The notes beneath the pieces are model-generated. The model worked only from the letters and a program-made list of their open reading frames with translations. It did no database searches and was not told the DNA's origin. 42,825 bases of DNA, taken from the NCBI RefSeq assembly GCF_028715765.1, contig NZ_JAQURE010000026.1, forward strand, positions 1 through 42,825, read 5' to 3'. Positions 8,481 to 18,122 of the stretch are shown here, piece after piece (position 1 is the first letter of the stretch; every line of letters begins with the position of its first letter). The position numbers and the translations under genes are program-made. The stretch comes from Rhodoferax sp. (lineage in GTDB: Bacteria > Pseudomonadota > Gammaproteobacteria > Burkholderiales > Burkholderiaceae_C).

Positions 8481-10744
8481 CGCCGCAATTGTTGTCACGC
8501 CGTCACCCCTGGCTGCTGCTGGGCGCGGCCTTGCTGGGCGTGGGGCTGTGGCTGGGTTGGGGGCTGTGGCACGAGCATGCACGCATTGAGCGCGATGAGT
8601 TTGCGCGCCTCAACACCCAGGCGCGGGTGATTGAAGACAACCTGACACGCCAACTCGGCACCATTCAACAAAGCCTCGTCTCCATTCAAGCTGCCATGCC
8701 CGGCTGGCAAAGCCGTGCCACGGGCGCCAGCGATGCCTTGCAAATGCTCGCTGGCATGGCGTCCGCCATGACCTCGGTGCGCACCTTTTTAGTCACCAAC
8801 GCACAAGGCACCGTCATCTACTCCAACCGCGAAGAATTGCTAGGTCGCAATTTTTTCCAGCGCGACTATCTGCAAACACCGCTCAAAACGCTCAACCCCA
8901 ACGTGCTGTATGTCAGCACACCCTTCAAGTCGGTGCTCAACAACTACCTGATCAATTTAAGCCGGGTCATGCTTGACGCCAATGGCCGTTTTTCAGGTGT
9001 TATTTCCGCCGCCATCGACCCGGTTGACTTTGACATTTTGGTCAATTCCGTGCGTTACAGCGACGACATGCAAGCTGCCCTGGTGCACGCCAACGGCCAG
9101 ACGTTTATTTTGCAACCCACATCGCCGCAAACCCTTGAAAAAATCCAGCCCGCTTGGGGCGACAGTTTTGAGCGCCATCTGCGCAGTGGTCAACCCGTGA
9201 GCGAGTTCAACACCGCAGGCACCCAGCCCCAACTGCAAGTCATGCACACCGTGTCACCGCAACAACTGACCATAGACAAACCCGTGGTGGTGGTGCTGAG
9301 CCGCACCCAAGCCGAGCTGTTTCCTGCTTGGCAGCGCGACGTGATCATGCAACTGCTGGCCTACGTGCTGCTGGTGGTGGTGAGCGTGCTGGGCTTGGCC
9401 GCTTTTGAGCGCCAGCGAGCCCAAAAAATCATGACCGCCAAACGCCTCAAACTGGCCACCGATGCCAGTGGCGTAGGCATTTGGGAATTTGACCTGGTCA
9501 CCCGGCAATACCAGTGGGATGAGGTCATGTTTGCCCTGTTTGGCCTGCGCCCTGATGCCGCCAGCCCACGCAACGACGACTGGATCAAGCTGCTGCCCGC
9601 AGATGACTTGAAGCGCATGCACGATGCCACCCGCGCCACCATCAAGCAAGACCAGCCGTTCAACATGACCTTTCAGATCAAGCGCCCAGACGGCCAGGTG
9701 CGTTACATGCGCAACCGTGCAGCGCTTTACTCAGACGACCAAGGCGTACCCCGGCGCTTGATTGGCGCCACAGAAGACGTCACCCAACAAAAGCAACAAG
9801 AAGCTGATTTGCGCGTGGCCGCTGCAGCATTTGAGTCGCATGAAAGCATGTTGATTGCCAATGCACAGGTTGAAACAGTGCGTGTCAACCAAGCCTTTAG
9901 CGCACTTTTTGGCTACTCTGCCTCAGAAGTGGTGGGGCAAAACCCACGCCTGCTCAAATCTGACCGCCACGACGCCGACTTTTACACCGCCATGTGGACG
10001 GAGCTGTTGCAACATCACAGCTGGCAGGGTGAGGTCTGGAACACCCGTAAAAACGGCCAAACATTCCCCTGTTGGCTGTGCATCACCGCCGTGTGTGACG
10101 AGTCCGGCACGGTCACCCACTTTGTCGCCACCCATACCGACATCACCCTGCGCAAAGCCGCTGAAGATGAAGTCAAACGCCTGGCCTTTTTTGACCCCCT
10201 TACCCAGTTGCCTAACCGCCGTTTGCTCACCGACCGCCTGCACCAAGCTGTGGCCAAAGCCAAGCGCGACCAGGGTCAACTGGCGCTGATCTTTGTTGAC
10301 CTTGACAGATTCAAACCCGTCAACGACCGCCATGGTCATGCCGCGGGCGACCAACTTTTGCAAGCGGTAGCGCACCGCCTGCGCAATTGCGTGCGCGAGT
10401 CAGACACCGTGGCGCGGGTCGGCGGCGACGAATTTGTGGTGCTGCAGGGCAGCGTGCACCAAAGCGCAGATGCCACTCGGGTGGCAGAAAAAATCCACGC
10501 CAGCCTGCGCGAACCCTTTCACTTGCCCATGGGGCAAAGCGTGCAAATTTCATCGAGCATCGGCGTGGCCATGTACCCAGAGCATGGTCTAGACGAGGCC
10601 AGCCTGTCGCACCATGCCGACGTGGCCATGTACGCCGCCAAAGCCGCGGGGCGGGATCAGTTTGTGTTCTACAGCCCGTCGCTTGATCAGCCAGCTGCGG
10701 CGGTGCCGGCCCCAGGCCAGGTTGGCCAAGCGAATGAACCATAG
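8477..10744 (+). CDS. Membrane sensor diguanylate cyclase (Cache-PAS-PAS-GGDEF)
   Basis: The predicted product makes c-di-GMP from two GTP. I chose GTG 8477, which forms GTGA with the trpE stop and has GAAGG upstream, giving 755 residues; longer readings run back into trpE. Order: membrane helix (about 10-35), periplasmic Cache-like sensor domain (about 40-290, with VTNAQGTVIYSN and GVISAAIDP), second helix (about 298-318), two PAS domains (about 330-450 and 455-575, the second ending in ATHTDITLRKAAEDE), and a GGDEF domain. GGDEF is intact (residues 649-653), with DxLTxLPNR-like start and an inhibitory I-site RESD five residues before it (640-643). Activity and product feedback are therefore expected. 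The ligand is unknown. It heads a three-gene c-di-GMP module with the PhnD-like and GGDEF-EAL genes. Confidence 0.92.
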   Translation: MTPQLLSRRHPWLLLGAALLGVGLWLGWGLWHEHARIERDEFARLNTQARVIEDNLTRQLGTIQQSLVSIQAAMPGWQSRATGASDALQMLAGMASAMTSVRTFLVTNAQGTVIYSNREELLGRNFFQRDYLQTPLKTLNPNVLYVSTPFKSVLNNYLINLSRVMLDANGRFSGVISAAIDPVDFDILVNSVRYSDDMQAALVHANGQTFILQPTSPQTLEKIQPAWGDSFERHLRSGQPVSEFNTAGTQPQLQVMHTVSPQQLTIDKPVVVVLSRTQAELFPAWQRDVIMQLLAYVLLVVVSVLGLAAFERQRAQKIMTAKRLKLATDASGVGIWEFDLVTRQYQWDEVMFALFGLRPDAASPRNDDWIKLLPADDLKRMHDATRATIKQDQPFNMTFQIKRPDGQVRYMRNRAALYSDDQGVPRRLIGATEDVTQQKQQEADLRVAAAAFESHESMLIANAQVETVRVNQAFSALFGYSASEVVGQNPRLLKSDRHDADFYTAMWTELLQHHSWQGEVWNTRKNGQTFPCWLCITAVCDESGTVTHFVATHTDITLRKAAEDEVKRLAFFDPLTQLPNRRLLTDRLHQAVAKAKRDQGQLALIFVDLDRFKPVNDRHGHAAGDQLLQAVAHRLRNCVRESDTVARVGGDEFVVLQGSVHQSADATRVAEKIHASLREPFHLPMGQSVQISSSIGVAMYPEHGLDEASLSHHADVAMYAAKAAGRDQFVFYSPSLDQPAAAVPAPGQVGQANEP

Positions 10745-10753
10745 GACAAAGCC

Positions 10754-11701
10754 ATGTTTGATTTAACCAAGCACTCTCAAGCGCCATTGGCAATGCTGCG
10801 CGCACATTGGTTGGTCTTGGGGTTGCTGGCACTGGCCGCCTTGGCGGGCTGCAGCCGTGAAGAGACTTTGCCTACACCGCAATACACCAGCAAGTCTGCT
10901 CTGATAGACCCGGCAAAGCACTATATTTTTGCTGTGCACCCGTTGCAAAACCCACAGCTGTTGCATCAAAAATTTGAGCCCCTCATGGCTTACCTGGAAA
11001 CTCAGTTGCCCGGCACAGCGTTTGACCTGGAAACCTCTAACGACTATGCCGACTACGAGCGCAAGCTGCGTGCGGGCAAGTCACACTTTTCGCTGCCCAA
11101 CCCCTACCATGCTGCGCTTGCCAGCGCCTGGGGCTACCACGTGATTGCCAAAATGGGCAACGACGAGTTGTTTCGTGGCGTGTTCATTGTGCGCAAAGAC
11201 AGTCCCATCAAAATACCGGCCGACCTGCGTGGCAAAGTGGTGGCTTATCCCGCCCCCACGGCCTTGGCTGCCGCCATGATGCCGCAGCTTTATTTGCAAA
11301 AAAATGGCATCAACGTGGCCACCGACATCACCAACAAATACGTTGGCACACACAACTCGTCCATCATGAACGCCTACTTGCGCCAAAGTGACATCAGTGC
11401 CACCTGGCCGGTGGCTTGGCAGGCTTTTGAGCGGTCCAACCCGGTAGAAGCGGCCGAGCTGAAAGTGCTCTGGCAAACGCCCGCCCTGATTCAAAACGCC
11501 ATCATTGCGCGCAACGATGTGGCCCCAGACGTGGTGGCGCAAGTCCAACGGCTGCTCACCACACTGCAAGATTCGGCCCAGGGCCAGCAGCTTTTGAAGA
11601 ACATCGACACCACGCGCTTTGACAGTGCCAGCGACGCCGACTTCAAGGTTGTCAGCGACTTTTTGGCCGAATTTAACCAACTGGTGAAAAAGCAAAAATG
11701 A
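10754..11701 (+). CDS. PhnD-like periplasmic substrate-binding lipoprotein, orphan
   Basis: This 315-residue protein has a signal sequence with lipobox LAGC (Cys33), so it should be a lipid-anchored periplasmic protein. The mature part resembles the PhnD/phosphate-phosphite-phosphonate binding family: an early VHPLQNPQLL strand, FDLETSNDYADYERKL, LPNPYHAAL, RKDSPIKIPADLRGKVVAYP, and an MNAYLRQSDISATWP-like segment. AGGA lies about seven bases before the ATG. No ATPase or permease gene is nearby. It stands 9 nt after the cyclase and overlaps the GGDEF-EAL gene by ATGA, so a role as ligand-presenting partner for one of these sensors is more likely than transport. The ligand cannot be read from the sequence. 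Confidence 0.85.
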   Translation: MFDLTKHSQAPLAMLRAHWLVLGLLALAALAGCSREETLPTPQYTSKSALIDPAKHYIFAVHPLQNPQLLHQKFEPLMAYLETQLPGTAFDLETSNDYADYERKLRAGKSHFSLPNPYHAALASAWGYHVIAKMGNDELFRGVFIVRKDSPIKIPADLRGKVVAYPAPTALAAAMMPQLYLQKNGINVATDITNKYVGTHNSSIMNAYLRQSDISATWPVAWQAFERSNPVEAAELKVLWQTPALIQNAIIARNDVAPDVVAQVQRLLTTLQDSAQGQQLLKNIDTTRFDSASDADFKVVSDFLAEFNQLVKKQK

Positions 11702-14565
11702 CCGACAGTCCCTCGCGCTTGCCCCACTGGCTGGCCGGCACCGTGCGCCGCCAGCTGATCTGGGGCGTGGCGCTGGTGCACGCGGTGATGATGAGTTTGT
11801 TTGTTTACGACTTGTCGTTGCGCCAGCGCGATTTTTTGATAGAGAGCCAAACCAGCCAAGCCATCAGTCTGGCGCAAAACCTCAGCCTGATCGCTGCCAC
11901 GCCTTTGCTTTCCTCAGATTTTGCCGGGCTGCAAGAGCTGACCCGGGCCATCGGTGCCTACTCTGGTGTCACCCATGTCATGGTACTGCTGCCCAATGGC
12001 AAGGTGGTCGCGCATGGGCAGGCGTCGTTACGCGGCCAGTTTCTGGCAGATTTTGACCGCTTTGGCCAAACGGTTGACCCGCAACCCCAGCTGCTGTTGC
12101 GCAGCGAGGCGCTGGCCGATGTGGTGGTGCCTGTGCTGGTGCAGCAAGACCGCATTGGCTGGGTGCGCGTGGGCGTGTCGCAAAGCGCAACGGCCACCAA
12201 GTTGGCTGCCATCACGCAAAGCGGCCTGCTCTACACCTTGTTAGCCATTGGGGTGGGCGTGCTGCTGGCTTGGTTGCTGGCCAACCGCCTGACGCGGCGC
12301 TTGACAGCTTTGGCCAAAGTGGCGGGTGATGTCAGTGCCGGTCGGGCGCAAGTGCGCGCCTGGGTCAACAGCACAGACGAAGTGAGCCAATTAGCGCGGG
12401 CCTTCAACGCCATGCTGGACGCATTGGCCGCGCAGCAGCGCAAAGAACAAGACCTGAAAGAAGCCCTGCAAGCTGAAAAAGAGCTGGCGCAGGTCACACT
12501 GGCCTCTATTGGTGATGCCGTCATCACCACCGACGCGCAAGGCTTGGTGAGCTTCATGAACGAAGCTGCGATTGGCCTGACCGGCTGGCCGTTGAGCCAA
12601 GTGCGGGGCCAGTCGGTGACTGATTTTCTGGTGTTCAAAGACGGTGCCACGCAAGACCGGTTGATCAACCCCGTGACCCGGGTGATGCACTCAGGCGTGG
12701 CAGCGCAGTCTGGGGCGCATACCGTGCTGGTCACGCAGCAAGGCGGCTTGGTGTCGGTGGAAACGTTGGCCACCCCCATATTTTTCGAGCGTGGACAGTT
12801 ATTGGGTTGTGTGCTGGTGCTGCGTGATGTGTCTGAGCGTGAACAGGTGCAAGAGCGCTTGCAATGGCAAGCGGGGCATGACGCGCTCACCGGCCTGCCC
12901 AACCGTGTGCTGCTGGCCGACCGCTTTGAGCGGGCGCTTGAAAAATCCAGGCGCGACGGCAGCCAATTGGCGGTGTGCCTGCTTGACCTGGACAAGTTCA
13001 AGCCGGTCAACGACACCTATGGTCACGCCGTCGGCGACATGCTGCTGGTGGCCTTGACCGCCCGCCTGAACCAGGAGCTGCGCGCCGTGGACACCCTGAC
13101 GCGCCTGGGTGGTGATGAATTTGTGATTTTGCTGGAAGACCTGGCCGATGACGCGGATTTGACGGGCTTGCTGGCGCGCATTTTGCAAACCCTGGCCGAA
13201 CCCTTTGAGTTGCAGGGGCACGCCATTGCCATCACCGGCAGCTTGGGGCTGACCGTGTACCCGGCTGACAGTTCAGACCCCGACACGCTGCTGCGCCACG
13301 CTGACCAGGCCATGTATGTGGCCAAGCAAACCGGGCGCAACCGCTACCACCGCTTTGATGTGCTGCAAGACATCCAGCAAGAATCTGTCCAGCAAACACT
13401 CGAGCGCGTTCGCCAAGCCATCACCGGTAACGAGTTGCGGCTGTATTACCAGCCCAAGGTGAATTTGCGCAGCGGCAAGGTGGTCGGGTTTGAGGCCTTG
13501 TTGCGCTGGCAGCACCCGCAAGACGGCATGATCCCGCCGCTGTCATTTTTGCCTTTGGTGGAGCAGTCTGATGTGATTGTGGCCATTGGGGAGTGGGTCA
13601 TCGAGCAAGCCCTCAAGCAGCTTGCGGTGTGGCAGCAGCAAGGGCAGGTGTGGCCAGTCAGTGTCAACATTTCAGCGCGGCATTTTCAGCAAGAAGACTT
13701 TTTGCCGCGCCTGCAAATTTTGCTGGCTTGCCACCCGCAGGTGTCGCCAAGCCTGCTTGAATTTGAAATATTGGAGTCGGTGGCGTTAGGCGACATGGGT
13801 GCCATGAACGCCCTGATTGCCAACTGCCGCGCCCTTGGCATTGATTTTTCGCTGGACGACTTTGGCACCGGCTACTCGTCACTGAGCTACCTCAAGCGCA
13901 TCCCGGTGCAGACCCTCAAAATTGACCAAAGCTTTGTGCGCGACATGCTCGACGATGCCGATGACCGCGCCTTGGTCGAGTCCATCATCCACATTGCCAC
14001 GCTGTTCAAACTCAGCGTGATTGCCGAAGGCGTTGAGACCCAAGACCAGGGCGTGCTGCTGCTGCGCCTGGGCTGCGACGTGGTGCAAGGCTACGGCATT
14101 GCCCGCCCGATGCCGGCCGAGCAGGTGTTTGACTGGGCCTGTGCGTTTGTGTCTGACCCGCAATGGTGCTTGTGGGCAGATGTGAAATGGGAGCTCAGCG
14201 ATTTACCTTTGCTGGTGGCGCAACACGACCATCTGGCTTGGGTCAAGCGCGTGGTGTTGGCCGCGCAGGGCTTGTCGCTGGGCATGCCGCAGGCGCAACT
14301 GACTGACCCGCACCAGTGCCGTTTTGGCCAGTGGTACGACGGTCATGGGCGCCAGCGTTATGGTGACTTGCCGCAATTTCAGGCCATTGCACCGGTGCAC
14401 CAGCAAATTCACGCGCTCGGTAGTGAGGTCTTGCGCCTGCACGCGGCCGGCGATGCAGCTGGTGCGGCCACCGTCAGCACGCAATTGCTGGCGCAGAAAG
14501 ACCAGTTGCTCAAGCTGCTCGATGCCTTGCAGCAAGCCGCTTTGATGAAAATAAGGGATGCATAA
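11698..14565 (+). CDS. HAMP-PAS-GGDEF-EAL protein with C-terminal CZB zinc-binding domain
   Basis: A 955-residue bifunctional c-di-GMP protein. Order: membrane helix (about 18-40), periplasmic domain (about 45-170), second helix (about 178-200), HAMP (to about 250), PAS (about 265-390), GGDEF (motif 471-475, I-site RAVD at about 462), EAL (motif 599-601) and a CZB domain. The EAL domain keeps the elements needed for hydrolysis: EALLRW, VNISARHF, FEILES, DDFGTGYSSL, LKIDQSFV, AEGVET. The GGDEF domain is also intact, so synthesis and breakdown are both possible. In the CZB domain H845, C874 (HQCRFGQWY), H901 and H905 match the 3-His/1-Cys zinc site known from E. coli DgcZ. Start by ATGA overlap with the binding-protein gene. 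Confidence 0.92.
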   Translation: MTDSPSRLPHWLAGTVRRQLIWGVALVHAVMMSLFVYDLSLRQRDFLIESQTSQAISLAQNLSLIAATPLLSSDFAGLQELTRAIGAYSGVTHVMVLLPNGKVVAHGQASLRGQFLADFDRFGQTVDPQPQLLLRSEALADVVVPVLVQQDRIGWVRVGVSQSATATKLAAITQSGLLYTLLAIGVGVLLAWLLANRLTRRLTALAKVAGDVSAGRAQVRAWVNSTDEVSQLARAFNAMLDALAAQQRKEQDLKEALQAEKELAQVTLASIGDAVITTDAQGLVSFMNEAAIGLTGWPLSQVRGQSVTDFLVFKDGATQDRLINPVTRVMHSGVAAQSGAHTVLVTQQGGLVSVETLATPIFFERGQLLGCVLVLRDVSEREQVQERLQWQAGHDALTGLPNRVLLADRFERALEKSRRDGSQLAVCLLDLDKFKPVNDTYGHAVGDMLLVALTARLNQELRAVDTLTRLGGDEFVILLEDLADDADLTGLLARILQTLAEPFELQGHAIAITGSLGLTVYPADSSDPDTLLRHADQAMYVAKQTGRNRYHRFDVLQDIQQESVQQTLERVRQAITGNELRLYYQPKVNLRSGKVVGFEALLRWQHPQDGMIPPLSFLPLVEQSDVIVAIGEWVIEQALKQLAVWQQQGQVWPVSVNISARHFQQEDFLPRLQILLACHPQVSPSLLEFEILESVALGDMGAMNALIANCRALGIDFSLDDFGTGYSSLSYLKRIPVQTLKIDQSFVRDMLDDADDRALVESIIHIATLFKLSVIAEGVETQDQGVLLLRLGCDVVQGYGIARPMPAEQVFDWACAFVSDPQWCLWADVKWELSDLPLLVAQHDHLAWVKRVVLAAQGLSLGMPQAQLTDPHQCRFGQWYDGHGRQRYGDLPQFQAIAPVHQQIHALGSEVLRLHAAGDAAGAATVSTQLLAQKDQLLKLLDALQQAALMKIRDA

Positions 14566-14667
14566 ATTGCAAAAATTCCGTTTATGGTGAGTGTTGCCAG
14601 AAATAGGATGTTTGTGATTTCTGCGTCTCTAAGTGCCTTTTAAATGAACTTTGTGTGAGTGAACGCC
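14566..14667 (+). promoter_or_regulatory. Intergenic region before trpG
   Basis: About 100 bp, more AT-rich than its surroundings, separates the c-di-GMP module from trpG, while the genes before it are overlapping or tightly packed. It is therefore the likeliest place for a separate trpG promoter, but I cannot point to a good -35/-10 pair. Confidence 0.3.
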
Positions 14668-15273
14668 ATGAAACTTTTGATGATCGACAACTACGACAGC
14701 TTTACCTACAACATCGTCCAATACCTGGGCGAGCTAGGCGCTGATGTGACGGTGGCGCGCAACGACGAAATCACCGTGGCCGACATCGACGCCCTGCTGC
14801 ACGCCGGGCAGCTGGACCGGCTGGTGGTCTCGCCGGGGCCGTGTTCACCCGCCGAGGCTGGCATTTCGGTCGCGGCCATCGCGCACTTTGCTGGCAAGCT
14901 GCCCATCCTGGGCGTGTGCCTGGGGCATCAGGCCATTGGCGCAGCGTTTGGTGGCACCATCATTCGCGCACAGCAGCTCATGCACGGCAAAACCTCGGTC
15001 ATTACCACCACCCAAGAGGGCGTGTTTGCCGATTTGCCAGCCCACTTCACCGTCAACCGCTACCACTCGCTGTCCATTGAGCGCGCCACTTGCCCGCCCT
15101 GCCTGAAAGTTACCGCCTGGACGGACGACGGCGAAATCATGGGCATCAAACACACCCACCTGGACATTGAAGGCGTGCAGTTTCACCCCGAGAGCATCTT
15201 GACCGAACACGGCCACGCCATGCTGGGCAACTTCTTGAAGCCGCGCGCGGCCGCGCTGGCCGTGCCTGCTTGA
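14668..15273 (+). CDS. trpG: Anthranilate synthase component II (glutamine amidotransferase)
   Basis: TrpG releases ammonia from glutamine for TrpE. The ATG at 14668 gives [18 protein letters not shown], the standard family start (201 residues); a GTG at 14659 would add three residues and is less likely. The class I amidotransferase triad is visible: nucleophile Cys in [10 protein letters not shown], and His/Glu in [13 protein letters not shown]. In many Burkholderiales trpE, trpG, trpD and trpC are close together; here trpG is separated from trpE by three signalling genes and from trpD by three other genes. Confidence 0.96.
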   Translation: MKLLMIDNYDSFTYNIVQYLGELGADVTVARNDEITVADIDALLHAGQLDRLVVSPGPCSPAEAGISVAAIAHFAGKLPILGVCLGHQAIGAAFGGTIIRAQQLMHGKTSVITTTQEGVFADLPAHFTVNRYHSLSIERATCPPCLKVTAWTDDGEIMGIKHTHLDIEGVQFHPESILTEHGHAMLGNFLKPRAAALAVPA

Positions 15274-15300
15274 GCCTGTGCCAGTTTTTTGGCGCTTGAA

Positions 15301-15320
15301 TGCTATTTAATGCTATTTAA
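15301..15320 (+). repeat. 10-bp tandem duplication in the left flank of repeat copy A
   Basis: TGCTATTTAA occurs twice in tandem directly before repeat copy A. Other copies carry one related unit here (for example ATATTAAATAAATAG at the rpoC copy), so this looks like a small local duplication. Confidence 0.7.
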
Positions 15321-15321
15321 T

Positions 15322-15363
15322 AAATAGCTGCTTGCGCTTATTAAATAAGGTCTATAGGCCTAA
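15322..15363 (+). repeat. Dispersed repeat, copy A (intergenic, after trpG)
   Basis: The core AAATAGCTGCTTGCGC, then CTTATT-A-AATAAG (a hairpin at 15337-15349), then GGTCTATAGGCCTAAAA. It is the best-formed of five related copies in the window. It lies between trpG and the DUF6880-like gene, just before that gene's start. Confidence 0.8.
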
Positions 15364-15391
15364 AACATATCTTTTTTCAAAAACCTGTTGC

Positions 15392-16885
<1,494 letters not shown>

Positions 16886-16888
16886 TTG

Positions 16889-16940
16889 GTATCAAATAAA
16901 GAGCTACCCACGCAATATTCATAAGCGCTAGAGGCCAAAA
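16889..16940 (+). repeat. Dispersed repeat, copy B (before ltaE)
   Basis: TATCAAATAAAGAGCTACCC, then CACGCAATATTCATAAGCGC and TAGAGGCCAAAAA: same layout as copy A with an altered left half. It ends 2 nt before the ltaE ATG, and its conserved TAGAGG supplies the probable ribosome-binding site. Confidence 0.75.
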
Positions 16941-16942
16941 AC

Positions 16943-18103
16943 ATGCATAAAAATCCAATCAAACCAGTTGACTTGCGCAGCGACACCGTGACCCAGCCCA
17001 CTGCTGCCATGCGCGCCGTGATGGCTGCCGCCCCGGTGGGTGACGATGTGTTTGGCGACGACCCCAGCGTCAACGCGCTGCAAGCGCGCATTGCCGCCAT
17101 CACCGGCAAAGAAGCGGCGCTGTTCATGCCCTCGGGCACGCAAAGCAACCTGTGCGGCATCTTGGCGCACTGCGGTCGGGGTGACGAATACATCGTCGGC
17201 CAGCTGGCGCACACCTACCGCTACGAGGGCGGTGGCGCTGCGGTGTTGGGCAGCGTGGTGCCGCAACCGCTGGCGCAGGACGCAGCTGGCCAAATGGCGC
17301 TGGCCGAACTAGCTGCTGCCATCAAGCCTGACGACGTGCACTTTGCCCGCACCCGGCTGCTGTGCCTGGAAAACACCTGGAACGGCCAGCGCATGCCCAT
17401 GGCCTATCTGGCGCAGGCCACGCAGCTGGCGCGCGACAAGGGCTTGGCCTGCCATCTGGACGGTGCACGGCTGTTCAATGCAGCGGTGGATCAAGCGCTG
17501 CAAGTGGCAGAAAAAAATAAGCAAAATAAGCCTCTAGACCTTGTAAATCAAGTGCAATCAGCTATTGATTTTGAATCTGTTGTGCGTGAGCTGCGCTGCA
17601 TCACCAGCCTATTTGACAGTGTGTCGGTGTGCTTCAGCAAGGGGCTGGGCGCGCCCGTGGGCTCGGCGCTGTGCGGCTCAAGTGAGCTGATTGAGCGCGC
17701 CCGGCGCATCCGCAAGATGGCCGGTGGCGGTATGCGCCAAGCGGGTCTGTTGGCCGCTGCGGCCAGTTACGCGCTGGATCACCATGTGCTGCGGCTGGCG
17801 CAAGACCACGCCAACGCGCAACGTCTGGCCACCGGGTTGGCTGGCATCGCCGGGCTGACGGTGCGTTCAGCCGCCACCAACATTGTGTTTGTCGATGTGG
17901 CCGATGGCCGGGGGCCGGCCTTGCTGGACTTCTTGAAAGCGCAAGGCGTGCTGGCCACTGGCTTGATTGGACTGCGCTTTGTGACGCATCTGGATGTGGA
18001 CGCGGCGGGCATTGACCACGCGCTCAGCAGTATTCGGCGCTTTTTTGCCGAGTCCGAGCCGGGTGCAGCCAGCGTTGGCGCAGTGGGCGCAGGCGTTTAC
18101 TGA
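16943..18103 (+). CDS. ltaE: Low-specificity L-threonine aldolase
   Basis: A PLP enzyme that splits L-threonine/allo-threonine to glycine and acetaldehyde. Family motifs: DLRSDTVTQPTAAMRAVM at the start, GDDVFGDDPSVN, ALFMPSGTQSN, HLDGARLFNAAV (PLP-binding Asp) and CFSKGLGAPVGS (the PLP lysine). At 386 residues it is longer than the usual about 340-350. The excess is largely between FNAAV and FDSVSVC, where a reverse copy of the dispersed repeat (17523-17574) is read in frame. The key motifs on both sides are intact, so the protein may still be functional. AGAGG eight bases before the ATG comes from repeat copy B. Confidence 0.92.
   Translation: MHKNPIKPVDLRSDTVTQPTAAMRAVMAAAPVGDDVFGDDPSVNALQARIAAITGKEAALFMPSGTQSNLCGILAHCGRGDEYIVGQLAHTYRYEGGGAAVLGSVVPQPLAQDAAGQMALAELAAAIKPDDVHFARTRLLCLENTWNGQRMPMAYLAQATQLARDKGLACHLDGARLFNAAVDQALQVAEKNKQNKPLDLVNQVQSAIDFESVVRELRCITSLFDSVSVCFSKGLGAPVGSALCGSSELIERARRIRKMAGGGMRQAGLLAAAASYALDHHVLRLAQDHANAQRLATGLAGIAGLTVRSAATNIVFVDVADGRGPALLDFLKAQGVLATGLIGLRFVTHLDVDAAGIDHALSSIRRFFAESEPGAASVGAVGAGVY
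17523..17574 (-). repeat. Dispersed repeat, copy C (reverse, inside ltaE)
   Basis: The reverse complement reads TCAATAGCTGATTGCAC, CTTG-ATTTA-CAAG, GTCTAGAGGCTTATTTT, clearly the same element as copy A. The hairpin (17540-17552) is kept although its bases differ from copy A. It is translated in frame as about residues 194-211 of the threonine aldolase. Confidence 0.75.
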
Positions 18104-18122
18104 CCCTCAGAGGCCTTGCACT

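Noticed and set aside
7842..13521. Long minus-strand ORFs (up to about 260 codons) opposite trpE and the GGDEF genes
   Set aside because: Composition is that of reverse-strand shadow (Ser/Arg- or His/Gln-rich) and the plus-strand genes carry complete family motifs.
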